In this document: positions 31,847 to 41,276 of the stretch, piece after piece
Layout of the letters: each line of letters starts with the position of its first letter
Numbering within the stretch: position 1 is the first letter of the stretch
Assembly: GCA_045632305.1 (NCBI GenBank)
Contig: JAZQWL010000032.1
Span: 93,093-157,092 of the forward strand
Source: SVTX01 sp045632305
Lineage (GTDB): Bacteria > Bacillota > Clostridia > Oscillospirales > CAG-272
DNA: 64,000 nucleotides
Direction: 5' to 3'
Translations under genes and position numbers: made by a program
Notes under the pieces: generated by a model
Told to the model about the DNA's origin: nothing
What the model saw: only the letters and a program-made list of their open reading frames with translations
Database searches by the model: none

Positions 31847-32623
31847 ATGAAAATCGGATTTATAGGCGCGGGAAATATGGGTTCGGCGGTCGCAAAGGCG
31901 GTCGCAGATGCGGGATATACCTGCCTTATATATGACAGACACGAGGAGAAAATTCAATACACAGCAGCGCTTTGCACAGGCATGTGCGCTACCCTTGAGG
32001 ATATAAAGGAACACGCAGATTTTGTATTCCTCGGTATAAAACCGCAGGGACTCGAGAAATCCCGCGAGGAGCTTCTCCCCTACCTTTCGGGCAAGGTTGT
32101 AATAAGCATGCTCGCAGGCAAAAAATGTAGCGACATAGAGCTTGAGCTTAACGCCCGCGTTATCAGAATCATGCCAAACACGCCCGTTTTCTGCAACGAA
32201 GGAGTAGTGCTTTACTGTATTTCCGAAAACATATCGGCAAACGAAGAAAAGAGCTTCTGCGACATGATGTCAAGATGCGGAATGCTATCTAAAATCGACG
32301 AGGATAAGATAGATGCGGCAACAGCCATTTCGGGCTGCGGACCGGCGTTTGTTTACATGTTTATCGACGCCCTGGCAAAGGGTGGAGTTGAATGCGGAAT
32401 TACTTATGAGCAAGCCATAGAATATGCCGCGCAGACGCTTATCGGAAGCGCAAAAAATCTACTTGCCCGAGCAGAATCACCCGACAAGCTCACACGTGAC
32501 GTTTGCTCCCCCGGCGGAAGCACCATCGAGGGTGTGAATCACCTGAAAAATAACGGTTTTGAAGGAATTGTACGCAATGCCGTTTGCGCGTCCTTCAACC
32601 GAACACAGGAGCTTGGAAAATAA
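31847..32623 (+). CDS. proC: Pyrroline-5-carboxylate reductase
   Basis: 258 aa from the ATG at 31847 (MKIGFIGAGNMGSA; GAGGT upstream). It catalyses the last step of proline synthesis with NAD(P)H. The Rossmann motif is GFIGAGNMGSAVA (residues 4-16). VISMLAGKK and RIMPNTPVFCNEGV follow, then the substrate-binding end: ISGCGPAFVYMFIDAL and CSPGGSTIEGV. Length and motifs are normal. Confidence 0.96.
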   Translation: MKIGFIGAGNMGSAVAKAVADAGYTCLIYDRHEEKIQYTAALCTGMCATLEDIKEHADFVFLGIKPQGLEKSREELLPYLSGKVVISMLAGKKCSDIELELNARVIRIMPNTPVFCNEGVVLYCISENISANEEKSFCDMMSRCGMLSKIDEDKIDAATAISGCGPAFVYMFIDALAKGGVECGITYEQAIEYAAQTLIGSAKNLLARAESPDKLTRDVCSPGGSTIEGVNHLKNNGFEGIVRNAVCASFNRTQELGK

Positions 32624-32631
32624 AAAATTAC

Positions 32632-32664
32632 AGCCGAGGATAACTCTCCTCGGCTTTTCTTTTT
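32632..32664 (+). terminator. Terminator after proC
   Basis: AGCCGAGGA, loop TAACTC, TCCTCGGCT, then TTTCTTTTTC. Confidence 0.9.
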
Positions 32665-32692
32665 CGTTATTTAAATAACTTAAAAAAACATA

Positions 32693-32721
32693 TTGACAAC
32701 GATTGATTTTAGTGATATACT
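32693..32721 (+). promoter_or_regulatory. Promoter of the SLC13-type permease
   Basis: TTGACA (32693-32698), 17 bases, TATACT (32716-32721). Confidence 0.85.
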
Positions 32722-32767
32722 CTATCCTTGTGTGATTTTTTAATATTATAAATAAGGATATACAGTA

Positions 32768-33940
32768 ATGAACAGAGCTTTAGTTTCACATAGACACAGA
32801 CGGAAGATCGACCTTCGCGCGGCGCTTACCGTATTTGCTCATAAGGTGTTTGATTTTGCGCGGGCAAACACGGTTTTGTGTATCGCTTCGACATTGGCGA
32901 TCATCTCATGCTTTATAGTTAAGCCAGACGAGGAATATCTCGGATATTTCGACTTAAAAACCCTCTCCTGTCTTTTCTCCACTCTGGCGGTAATCTGCGC
33001 GCTTAAAAACATCAAATTTTTCACCATCGTAGCGCGAAAGATCGTTACCCTCGCAGGCAACACGAGAACGCTTTGCTTAACGCTTGTTTACGTCACCTTC
33101 ATCGGCTCGATGTTTTTAGCAAACGATATGGCGCTTCTGACTTTTCTCCCCTTGGGCTATATTTCCCTTGCCGCTACAAAGAAGGAAAAATACATGGCGC
33201 AGATATTTATTCTGCAGAACATTTCCGCAAACCTCGGCGGTATGCTCACCCCCTTCGGAAATCCTCAGAACCTCTATATTTACACCAAATTCAATATTCC
33301 CACGGGCGAGTTTATGAGAATCATGGCAATTCCCTTTGCCGTATCGATTCTTCTTTTCACTGCCTGCTGTTTCTTCATTCCGAAGGAACCGTTAACGCTT
33401 GCAGATGACTGCAATGACAAGGTACAGCCGAAGAAAACCGCGTTTTATCTCATTCTTTTCGCGATCACGATCCTTATGGTGTTCAGATTGATCCCCTATT
33501 ACATCGTTCTTCCCCTCGTTTTCGTTTCGGTTTTCTTTACTGACAAGGACGCGCTTCGCAAGGTTGACTACGGACTTCTCTTTACGTTCGTTGCATTCTT
33601 CCTCTTGGCGGGAAATATCGCAAGAATCGACGCGGTGAACACGTTCTTTTCATCACTCCTTGAAAAGAATACTCTCCTTACCGCAATCGGCTCCTGCCAG
33701 ATCATCAGTAACGTTCCCTCCGCGATCCTTCTCTCGGAATTTACGGACAACTACGCTGACCTTCTCCGCGGTGTTAATATCGGCGGCGTAGGTACACTTA
33801 TCTCTTCCCTTGCAAGTCTTATCACGTTCAGAGAATACACAACTCACGTCAAGGGCAAGACTCTCAGATATATCGGTCTTTTCTCACTTTACAATTTCGG
33901 TTTCCTTGCAGTTTTAACTGTAGTTGCCTTGATAATATAG
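32768..33940 (+). CDS. SLC13/ArsB-NhaD-type anion permease
   Basis: 390 aa with about ten membrane segments. It has the two re-entrant signatures of the ion-transporter superfamily: FIGSMFLANDMALLTFLP (about residues 114-131) and ISANLGGMLTPFGNPQNLYI (about 155-174), then a second half with NVPSAILLSEF. It likely moves an anion or dicarboxylate, or acts as an ion antiporter. The substrate is not readable. It is a single-gene unit with promoter before and terminator after. Confidence 0.85.
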   Translation: MNRALVSHRHRRKIDLRAALTVFAHKVFDFARANTVLCIASTLAIISCFIVKPDEEYLGYFDLKTLSCLFSTLAVICALKNIKFFTIVARKIVTLAGNTRTLCLTLVYVTFIGSMFLANDMALLTFLPLGYISLAATKKEKYMAQIFILQNISANLGGMLTPFGNPQNLYIYTKFNIPTGEFMRIMAIPFAVSILLFTACCFFIPKEPLTLADDCNDKVQPKKTAFYLILFAITILMVFRLIPYYIVLPLVFVSVFFTDKDALRKVDYGLLFTFVAFFLLAGNIARIDAVNTFFSSLLEKNTLLTAIGSCQIISNVPSAILLSEFTDNYADLLRGVNIGGVGTLISSLASLITFREYTTHVKGKTLRYIGLFSLYNFGFLAVLTVVALII

Positions 33941-33943
33941 CAA

Positions 33944-33978
33944 AAACCCGCTTTGGAATTCCAAAGCGTTTTTCTCTT
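33944..33978. terminator. Bidirectional terminator
   Basis: CGCTTTGGAATTCCAAAGCG perfect palindrome at 33949-33968 with A tract before and TTTTTCTCTTTT after, between convergent genes. Confidence 0.9.
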
Positions 33979-35112
33979 TTATCCTTCAAGCTTCATGTCA
34001 TCCTTCTTGATCCAGCCGATCTTTCTCATTATTTCGGAGAAGATAAGCGACAAAATCGCGGGGAGAACGATACATACAAGCAGGATTCCGATCCACATTT
34101 TAGGTGAGCCGTCGCCCGCATCAATTACGCCGATGGGCCCTACCAGTCCGCAAGTACCCATGCCTGCCGCAACGCCCGAGCATTTGAGCTTAAACACCAT
34201 CGTTGAAATAGGGCCTGTTATCGCCGCCGCAAGCGTCGGGGGGATCCAGATTCGAGGATTCTTTACGATATTACTCATCTGGAGCATTGAAGTACCAAGT
34301 CCCTGGGATACGATACCTCCCCACTTGTTTTCACGGAAGGACGATACCGCGAAGCCAACCATCTGCGCACAGCAGCCCGCAACAGCAGCGCCGCCCGCCA
34401 AGAGAAGACCGTCGACCGTACCGCTCGCAGTTGCAGCAGTTACCGCCGCCGCTGAGAAAATAGAAGCGCATATAGCCGCGCTCGATATCGGCAACGTAAG
34501 AACGATACCCATTACAACCGACACCGCAATACCCATAAGAAGCGGCTGGAAGGTCGTTGCGGTCGCAATAAATTCGCCGAGGAAATACATTACGTACGAA
34601 ACGAGAGGACAAAGCGCAAACGCGCCTATAAAGCCAACCGCATACGTCACAACGGGAGTTACGAGAATATCTACTTTTGTTTTCTTGGACACGAGCATAC
34701 CTATCTCTGCCGCGATGATTACCGCAAAGAACGCTCCCGCAGGGCCTGCCGCATAGAAAATACCCTCGGCAGTTTTTGAAGTAACGCCCCAAGCCGCGAT
34801 AAGATTGTTATTTACTACCGCGCCCATATCGTTGGCAAGCGCGCCAACGCCCGCGCATGAGAAAATAACGAGGGGATGACCGCCAAGCTTATACGCAATT
34901 GCGACACCTATAGCCATACCCGTCGCCGCCTTCGCAAAGCCCGCTACGGTTGTCATACTGCTCGCAAGAAACGCAAGTCCGTCTACCATTCCTACGTATT
35001 TTGCAAGCGTGCTTATAATCGTACTGATAAGCAAGGATGCAAAAAGTCCGAGCGCCATCGCGCCCATAGCATCAATAAAATAACGGTTTAAATACTTTTT
35101 TAAAGTTTTCAT
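33979..35112 (-). CDS. PTS EIIC-like membrane protein (PTS_EIIC_2 family)
   Basis: 377 aa with about nine or ten membrane segments and Gly/Ala-rich helices (GMAIGVAIAYKLGGHPLVIF, CAGVGALANDMGAVVNNN, AAGPAGAFFAVIIAAEIGML, KCSGVAAGMGTCGLVGPIGV). This is the layout of the PF13303 family, annotated as a sugar phosphotransferase membrane subunit. No EIIA or EIIB genes are nearby, so phosphotransfer function is doubtful and the substrate unknown. It is a single-gene unit with its own promoter. Confidence 0.82.
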   Translation of the reverse strand: MKTLKKYLNRYFIDAMGAMALGLFASLLISTIISTLAKYVGMVDGLAFLASSMTTVAGFAKAATGMAIGVAIAYKLGGHPLVIFSCAGVGALANDMGAVVNNNLIAAWGVTSKTAEGIFYAAGPAGAFFAVIIAAEIGMLVSKKTKVDILVTPVVTYAVGFIGAFALCPLVSYVMYFLGEFIATATTFQPLLMGIAVSVVMGIVLTLPISSAAICASIFSAAAVTAATASGTVDGLLLAGGAAVAGCCAQMVGFAVSSFRENKWGGIVSQGLGTSMLQMSNIVKNPRIWIPPTLAAAITGPISTMVFKLKCSGVAAGMGTCGLVGPIGVIDAGDGSPKMWIGILLVCIVLPAILSLIFSEIMRKIGWIKKDDMKLEG

Positions 35113-35161
35113 ACCCTTATTTGAGTGAAAAATTCACTGCCTCCTTTATTACTTTAGCTTT

Positions 35162-35190
35162 AGTATATCACAACACTTTTACAAATTCAA
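35162..35190 (-). promoter_or_regulatory. Promoter of the EIIC-like gene
   Basis: Minus strand TTGAAT (35190-35185), 17 bases, TATACT (35167-35162). Confidence 0.75.
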
Positions 35191-35239
35191 GATAAAATTT
35201 TAACATAATTCGACATTTTACACCTTGTTTTTTGTTTTT

Positions 35240-35272
35240 TTATACAAAAAGGGGCGGAAACGTCCGCCCCTT
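35240..35272 (-). terminator. Terminator after polA
   Basis: Minus-strand GGGGCGGA, loop CGTT, TCCGCCCC, then TTTTTGTATAAAAAAAC. Confidence 0.92.
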
Positions 35273-35277
35273 AAAAT

Positions 35278-37794
35278 TTAATGACACTCATACCAGGTGT
35301 TTCCGATATTTGCTTCAACAGTAAGCGGTATAGAAATGTTAACCGCATTTTCCATCTCATATTTCAGAAGCTCAAGCACCGCGTCGGCGCAATCCTTTGA
35401 ACATTCGACAATAAGCTCATCGTGAACCTGAAGGATGAGCTTTGCATCATAACCGCTTTTTTCAAGACGGCGGGAAACGTTTATCATTGCCTTTTTGATA
35501 ATGTCCGCGCTGCTTCCCTGAATCGGACTGTTCTTTGCGATTCTCTCACCAAAATGCTTGATATTCTTATTCTGCGCCGCAAGCTCAGGGATATATCTTC
35601 TTCTGCCGAGCATTGTCGTAACAAAGCCGTCGCGCTTTGCATTTTCAACCACGTCGGAAAGATACTTTTCTATTGCGGGATAGCTTGAAAGATAACTGTC
35701 GATATATTCCTTCGCGCGATAGATCGGGATCTTGAGATCCTCGGAAAGTGAAAATTCACCCATACCGTAAAGAATACCGAAATTTACCGCCTTTGCTCTC
35801 TTACGAAGCTCAACCGTCATTTCCTCGGGTGTGATTCCAAACACGCGGCACGCGGTCGCGGTATGAATGTCCTCGCCTGAAATAAACGCCGCCTTCATAT
35901 GCTCATCGCCCGAAATGTGCGCGAGCACGCGAAGCTCGATCTGAGAATAATCGGCATCGATAAGAACCCTATTTTCATTTGCAGGAATAAAGAATTTTCT
36001 GAACTCTCTGCCAAGCTCGGTTCTGATCGGTATATTCTGCAGGTTCGGCTCGGTCGACGAAAGTCTGCCCGTCGCGGTTACTGTCTGCTTGAAGGTGGTG
36101 TGAATCTTATTTTCCTCATCCATAACCTTAAGGAGCCCGTCAACGTACGTGCTCTTAAGCTTTGTAACCTGTCTGTAATCGAGGATATCGTCTATTATGG
36201 GATGATACTTGCGAAGCTTTTCTAACACCTCCGCGCCCGTGGAATATCCCGTCTTCGTTTTCTTGCCCGTGGGAAGCATAAGACGTTCAAAAAGAACCTC
36301 TCCAAGCTGCTTTGGAGAATTTATATTGAACTCTCCGCCCGCCGCCATAAATATGCGTTCCTGCAGCTCGTGAGCGATCGTATCAAGCTGAACCCCGTAC
36401 GCCTCAATACCCGCCTTGTCAACCTTGAAGCCCTCGCTTTCCATGTCACACAAAACTGCCGCCAGGGGCATTTCAATTTCCATCAAAAGAGAGAGCTGCG
36501 AGCTTTCCTCGAGCTTTTTGTAAAGTGCCTCGAAAAGCTTTATTTCATAACAGATCTGCGGAATTAATGTATTAAACTCTTCACCGAGATACGCAGTAAC
36601 AAGACGCTCGCAGGTATATAAGCCCTCGCTTGAATTTTCAACGTAAGCGGCGAGAGATATATCAAAATATGCGTTTCTAAAATGAATATTATGAGCATCA
36701 AGCTCGCGGTAAAGCGTTTTTGAATCAAAGCAAATGATCTTATGAGCTTTCAAAAACGTCTCAAACGCGCCGTCGATAGCCGCTTTGCAGATCACGTCCC
36801 CGTCAAAAATCAAAAGCTCACCGTCAACAATACTCACCGCGCAATACTCTGCAGTTATTTCATTCAGAACAGCATCCTTAATAACAACCTCAGTTGCTGC
36901 GGTCACATCAGCGCACTCACCTTTTGCCGTTTCATCACTCTGGCAGAATCTCTTAAGCGCGCCCGTAAGATCGTACTTTATAAAGAGCTCACGCGCATCC
37001 GCCTTATTAACTCCGCAGTATTCTATATCGGAAAGCGTAATGCCTAAGGGAACATCGCGGTTAATGGTAGCAAGATCTCTTGATAAAAATGCAAGCTCGC
37101 GATTTACAGTAAGCTTTGTACGAACCGACGGCGTCAACTTTATATCATCGATAACCTCGTAAAGGTTATCAAGAGTTCCCTGCTCCGAAATAAGCTTAAA
37201 CGCAGTTTTTTCACCAATGCCCGGCACACCCGGAATATTGTCCGAGCTGTCTCCCATGAGCGCCTTTACATCGACGTACTGATCTGCATTTACACCGTAT
37301 TTATTAAAAAATGCGTCATTATCGAAAACGACCGTGTCGGAATTTGTCGCAAGAAGTACCTTGACCTTGCTCGAAATCAACTGAAGCGAGTCGCGGTCAC
37401 CCGTCAAGATATACGCCTCAACATCCTCTCCCTCTGCCATTTTACCGAGTGTACCGAGAATGTCGTCCGCCTCATAGCCCTCAAGCTCAAGCACGGAAAA
37501 TCCCATTGCGCGACAAATATCCTTAGCTACGGGCATCTGTACGCGAAGATCGTCGGGCATGGGCTTTCGTCCCGCCTTGTAATCCGCAAACATTTTGTGT
37601 CTGAACGTAGGAGCTTTCAGGTCAAACGCGATAGCGCAGAAATCGGGAGAAAGCTCGTCGAGCTGCTTACCTATAACGTTTATCATTCCGTAGATAGCAT
37701 TGGTCGGAAAGCCCTCCTTATTCGACAGATATCTTATTCCGTAAAACTGTCTGTTAAGTATGCTGTTTCCGTCAATACAAAGTAATTTTTTCAT
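35278..37794 (-). CDS. polA: DNA polymerase I
   Basis: 838 aa from the ATG at 37794 (MKKLLCIDGNSILNRQFYG; an ATG four codons upstream is less likely). Order: 5' nuclease (residues ~1-290, with ALMGDSSDNIPGVPGIGEKT), a 3'-5' exonuclease-like domain that lacks the proofreading acidic residues (FDGDVICKAAIDGAFETF), and the polymerase (DADYSQIELRVLAHISGD for motif A, KRAKAVNFGILYGMGEF for motif B, LILQVHDELIVE for motif C). As in many Firmicutes it probably does not proofread. Confidence 0.96.
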   Translation of the reverse strand: MKKLLCIDGNSILNRQFYGIRYLSNKEGFPTNAIYGMINVIGKQLDELSPDFCAIAFDLKAPTFRHKMFADYKAGRKPMPDDLRVQMPVAKDICRAMGFSVLELEGYEADDILGTLGKMAEGEDVEAYILTGDRDSLQLISSKVKVLLATNSDTVVFDNDAFFNKYGVNADQYVDVKALMGDSSDNIPGVPGIGEKTAFKLISEQGTLDNLYEVIDDIKLTPSVRTKLTVNRELAFLSRDLATINRDVPLGITLSDIEYCGVNKADARELFIKYDLTGALKRFCQSDETAKGECADVTAATEVVIKDAVLNEITAEYCAVSIVDGELLIFDGDVICKAAIDGAFETFLKAHKIICFDSKTLYRELDAHNIHFRNAYFDISLAAYVENSSEGLYTCERLVTAYLGEEFNTLIPQICYEIKLFEALYKKLEESSQLSLLMEIEMPLAAVLCDMESEGFKVDKAGIEAYGVQLDTIAHELQERIFMAAGGEFNINSPKQLGEVLFERLMLPTGKKTKTGYSTGAEVLEKLRKYHPIIDDILDYRQVTKLKSTYVDGLLKVMDEENKIHTTFKQTVTATGRLSSTEPNLQNIPIRTELGREFRKFFIPANENRVLIDADYSQIELRVLAHISGDEHMKAAFISGEDIHTATACRVFGITPEEMTVELRKRAKAVNFGILYGMGEFSLSEDLKIPIYRAKEYIDSYLSSYPAIEKYLSDVVENAKRDGFVTTMLGRRRYIPELAAQNKNIKHFGERIAKNSPIQGSSADIIKKAMINVSRRLEKSGYDAKLILQVHDELIVECSKDCADAVLELLKYEMENAVNISIPLTVEANIGNTWYECH

Positions 37795-37826
37795 ATCCGC
37801 TTCCAATCTTTCAAAATTATATAATT

Positions 37827-37856
37827 ATTATAGCACATACAAGCTTTAAATGTCAA
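37827..37856 (-). promoter_or_regulatory. Promoter of polA
   Basis: Minus strand TTGACA (37856-37851), 18 bases, TATAAT (37832-37827). Confidence 0.82.
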
Positions 37857-37963
37857 CCGATGCCGCTAAAAATCATCAAAAATACATGTATTTGAAATAT
37901 AATTTTTTTACACATTTTTATTCAAAATTATTAAAAAAATCGCAAAAATATCCGTCTTTATTA

Positions 37964-37992
37964 TTGACAAAACTCACATAGTATGTTATAAT
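37964..37992 (+). promoter_or_regulatory. Promoter of the SH3 lipoprotein
   Basis: TTGACA (37964-37969), 17 bases, TATAAT (37987-37992). Confidence 0.9.
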
Positions 37993-38053
37993 TATACTAA
38001 TAATATTCATCGTGTGAAATTATGTTTTCTCACGAAATAAGGAGGAATTTAAA

Positions 38054-38752
38054 ATGAAGAAAATTGCTTTACTTTTGGCAGTATTGCTTATCCTTTCCGT
38101 TTCTCTTATCGCTTGCAACAAGAATAAGGAAGAAGACAACGGCGGCAACAAGACACCCAATGAAGTAGAAGATGGTACAAATAACGGCGAAGGTACAACA
38201 ACACTTCCCGGCACTACAAATACACCCGACGAGCCCGAGAAGGACTACACTTTCGTTGAGCTTGAGCAGACAGTTAAGGTATATGCTCTTACAGCTCTTA
38301 ACCTCAGAGAGCGTCCCAGCTTTGCAGCTGACGTCGCAAAGAAGTCCGTTCCCGCAGGCACAGAGCTTGTAAAGATCGCTGAAAGCAACGAGTCATCTAT
38401 CGACTCCAACGAAAAGGAATACAAGTGGTTTAAGGTTACTTACGAGGAAAAGGAATACTACGTTAAGTCCACTCTCGTAACAACTATCGGCGATCCCGGT
38501 GAGGGCTTCTCAGCTATTGAAAAGTCACTTTACGCTAAGGGCAACCTCAAGGTTAGATCCGTTCCGGACCTTGATACAGAAGCAGTTGGTTACATCAACC
38601 AGGGCGACGCTATCAAGATCGTTGGTGTTAACGAGAAAACGGGTTGGTACCAGATCGAATTCGAAAGCAAGTACACACCTAAGGGCGTTTACTACGTTGT
38701 ATCCGATGCTAAGTGGTGGAGCGAAACACCCGTTGAAACAGACGCACAGTAA
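38054..38752 (+). CDS. Lipoprotein with two SH3-like domains
   Basis: 232 aa. It has a lipoprotein signal with lipobox LIAC (Cys at residue 21), a Glu/Asn/Thr-rich linker (about 22-70), then two bacterial SH3 domains, each with the LNLRERPS or LKVRSVPD strand. Bacterial SH3 domains usually bind cell-wall peptides, so an envelope-anchored wall-binding role is likely. There is no catalytic domain. Strong AAGGAGGAATTTAAA start; single-gene unit. Confidence 0.87.
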   Translation: MKKIALLLAVLLILSVSLIACNKNKEEDNGGNKTPNEVEDGTNNGEGTTTLPGTTNTPDEPEKDYTFVELEQTVKVYALTALNLRERPSFAADVAKKSVPAGTELVKIAESNESSIDSNEKEYKWFKVTYEEKEYYVKSTLVTTIGDPGEGFSAIEKSLYAKGNLKVRSVPDLDTEAVGYINQGDAIKIVGVNEKTGWYQIEFESKYTPKGVYYVVSDAKWWSETPVETDAQ

Positions 38753-38761
38753 TTAAAATAT

Positions 38762-38795
38762 AAAGAAGTCCTCAATCGAGGGCTTCTTTTTTTCG
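38762..38795 (+). terminator. Terminator after the SH3 lipoprotein
   Basis: AAGAAGTCCTC, loop AATC, GAGGGCTTCTT, then TTTTT. Confidence 0.9.
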
Positions 38796-38803
38796 CGCAT
38801 TTA

Positions 38804-38832
38804 TTGACATATTTTTCAGTGTATGATATAAT
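38804..38832 (+). promoter_or_regulatory. Promoter of the GH106-like gene
   Basis: TTGACA (38804-38809), 17 bases, TATAAT (38827-38832). Confidence 0.88.
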
Positions 38833-38863
38833 TTTATTAGATTTCAAAGAGGAGGATAGACAC

Positions 38864-41245
38864 ATGCCAAAATACACTCGCGTCAGAGATTTAGTTAAAG
38901 AATTCAAGCACCCGAGCAACAATAACTGCATCTATGCCTTCTTTGATATAAACGATCTTGATTTCGACCAGAGAAAGATCGAGGATATTATCAAGAGCTG
39001 CGTCAAAAACGGAGGCGTATGCATTATTCCCTCCCTCTCCGATAAAATTATCCCATCTCGCGAGGTTCTGAGCTTTCTTTCAGTATTCTACACTCATCTT
39101 ATAGATTGCGCGGAAAAACACGGCTTGAAGGTAGGAATAAATCTTCAGAGACTTGTTGAAAAATCTTACTTTTGCGAAGGCGAAAGCTATGATGAAAGCA
39201 TTCTGGCGGGTGTTTTGACCAGAATGGAATATTTCTACAGCTCCTGCGAACGTATCAACAAGGTATTAGACATTGAAAAAACCATGGCGATCACCGCTTA
39301 TGACGAGCTTTATGACGCGCGTATCAATCTTACGGACAAAATTGAAAACGGCGTTCTCGATTATTCTCTGCCCGAAGGAAATTGGACGGTAAGTCACTAC
39401 GTTTGCGAAAAGAGCGACCTTGAATTTTCAAGAACCTCCACATGCGCCAACAGACTTTCTAAAAGCGATTACACCGAATATATAAACAATATATTAGACC
39501 TCTTGGGAGAAAAAGTAAAGGACAGTCTTGGAAAAACGGTATCTCTTATATACGTTCCCGAGCTTTGCTTTGACGCGCCAAACCGACGCGACTGGGACAT
39601 GGCGATCAACGATGAATTTATCAAGGAATACGGAGTACATCCCTCCCGTTACTACGACGCACTGTACGGAGGCATCGGAGAATCAACCGCAAACGTTAAA
39701 TCCTTGCTTCTTTCTGTTCGCGCAAGGTTGTTCCGACACGGTTGTATTGACGCTATACGCGAATTTGCCGAAAAACACGGCATAAATCACATCTATTCCC
39801 TTTGCGAGCCCAAGATTCCTGCCAACACCTGGCTGTTTGGAGACGCTCTTAAAAACGCCTCCCAGTGCGCTGTGCTTGACAAGGCGTACATGTACGGATC
39901 AAACTCCATCAAATTAGCAATGCCCGCAGCGGAAAACACAGACGGCAAAACCGTTTACTGCGATATTTTCCGCGACTACTATAAATTTAATGCGGAAATA
40001 GTATACAATGAAGCCATCAACGCCTATGCTCAGGGCATCAACAACCTTATTCTTCACTCCCCCACAGTCAAGGAAATAAGTAAGCGGGAAAAGAAGGTCT
40101 ACAAGATCAAAAACGGGGATCTGCAAACGAGCTTCAGTAAATTCATCCGCTCCGCGCAAGCGCTTCTTTCAATTGGAAAATGTGTCTCCGACATAGCCAT
40201 CATGTACACCGTGAATGCAATTCAGGCAAACGTGAATTTCTATCAGAGAAACGAAGGCAGCTTTGAATACCCGCCGTCGCAGATACAAAATGACTACATG
40301 ACACTTATGAGTATCCTTTCTGTCAACTGCGCTCAGGATGCTATGTATATCCACCCCGACGATCTCGTTGAAAATTGCCGTGTTGAAGGCAAAAAGCTCG
40401 TATTTGAAAAAACAGGAATGGAATGCCGAATGCTATTTCTACCGGGCGCAAACATCTCAAGCCATACGACCGCCCGAAAGATAAAGGAATTTTACGATGC
40501 CGGCGGCACCGTCGTAGCGACCGTATTGCTCCCCAAATATGCGAATGAATTTGAATACGGTAAGGGTGAGCCGCAGGGTGAATATAATTTTCTCGGTGAA
40601 TACGTAAACCGCGCGGATTCCACCCTTGCGGAAATTTTTAAAGAAATTTACGGTAATGAGGCACTCGATCCGAGCATCATTCGTCCGTACTACAAAAACA
40701 CGAATGAAAACGGCGGCGTCGCGTATTTTATCCCCCCGTCAAAAACCGCGGCAGACGGAAGTCTCCACGTTCAGCCCAGTCTTATAAAACGAATCGTGGA
40801 GGAAACCGACACTCCCCTTGACGTTTATATGACGAATCTGCCCAAGATGATGAACTCAAACGGATACAACACTACGTTCTACGACTTCAAGGGTCTCGGA
40901 ATGCACGAAACCTTCCCTTACGGCGGTCTTATAAATAACATTCACAAAAACCACAACGGACTTGATATTTTCTTTTTCTCCAACACTTCGAGTGAAGAAT
41001 ATCACGGATATGCCTTAATAAAGGGTAAAATGAAGCCCCGCGCATACAATCCCTATAACAAGCGACGAATTCACCCGTATTTCAGATACGTGAATTTCAA
41101 GGGCGAGATCTACACTGCCATTGATATTCACCTAAACTCGGGCGAGTCGCAGTTCATCTTAGGACGGATAAAGCATGAAAAGTCCACGGATAACAACGGC
41201 TACCCCAATATCAAGTACCTTGAATACAGTTTCTTAACCGAATAA
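38864..41245 (+). CDS. GH106-like (alpha-L-rhamnosidase-related) protein, cytoplasmic
   Basis: 793 aa from the ATG at 38864 (GGAGG upstream; the open frame to 38804 runs over the promoter). No signal peptide. Features that recall GH106 and its uncharacterised relatives are the early TIM-barrel-like segment, LPEGNWTVSHYVC, the acidic SLIYVPELCFDAPNRRDW, WDMAINDEFIKEYGVHPSRY, and the Rossmann-like CRMLFLPGANISSHTTARKI with EFYDAGGTVVATVLLP. The similarity is by pattern only and the active acid residues are not certain. It may act on an imported glycoside, or be a degenerate non-catalytic member. Confidence 0.55.
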   Translation: MPKYTRVRDLVKEFKHPSNNNCIYAFFDINDLDFDQRKIEDIIKSCVKNGGVCIIPSLSDKIIPSREVLSFLSVFYTHLIDCAEKHGLKVGINLQRLVEKSYFCEGESYDESILAGVLTRMEYFYSSCERINKVLDIEKTMAITAYDELYDARINLTDKIENGVLDYSLPEGNWTVSHYVCEKSDLEFSRTSTCANRLSKSDYTEYINNILDLLGEKVKDSLGKTVSLIYVPELCFDAPNRRDWDMAINDEFIKEYGVHPSRYYDALYGGIGESTANVKSLLLSVRARLFRHGCIDAIREFAEKHGINHIYSLCEPKIPANTWLFGDALKNASQCAVLDKAYMYGSNSIKLAMPAAENTDGKTVYCDIFRDYYKFNAEIVYNEAINAYAQGINNLILHSPTVKEISKREKKVYKIKNGDLQTSFSKFIRSAQALLSIGKCVSDIAIMYTVNAIQANVNFYQRNEGSFEYPPSQIQNDYMTLMSILSVNCAQDAMYIHPDDLVENCRVEGKKLVFEKTGMECRMLFLPGANISSHTTARKIKEFYDAGGTVVATVLLPKYANEFEYGKGEPQGEYNFLGEYVNRADSTLAEIFKEIYGNEALDPSIIRPYYKNTNENGGVAYFIPPSKTAADGSLHVQPSLIKRIVEETDTPLDVYMTNLPKMMNSNGYNTTFYDFKGLGMHETFPYGGLINNIHKNHNGLDIFFFSNTSSEEYHGYALIKGKMKPRAYNPYNKRRIHPYFRYVNFKGEIYTAIDIHLNSGESQFILGRIKHEKSTDNNGYPNIKYLEYSFLTE

Positions 41246-41276
41246 AAAAGCATCGGCTCACGCCGATGCTTTTTTA
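41246..41276. terminator. Bidirectional terminator
   Basis: GCATCGGC, loop TCAC, GCCGATGC with flanking A and T tracts, between convergent genes. Confidence 0.9.

Noticed and set aside
33953..34756. 267-codon plus-strand frame opposite the EIIC-like gene
   Set aside because: The Pro/Ile/Ala-rich product is what antisense of Gly/Ala-rich membrane helices gives; it also runs through a terminator.
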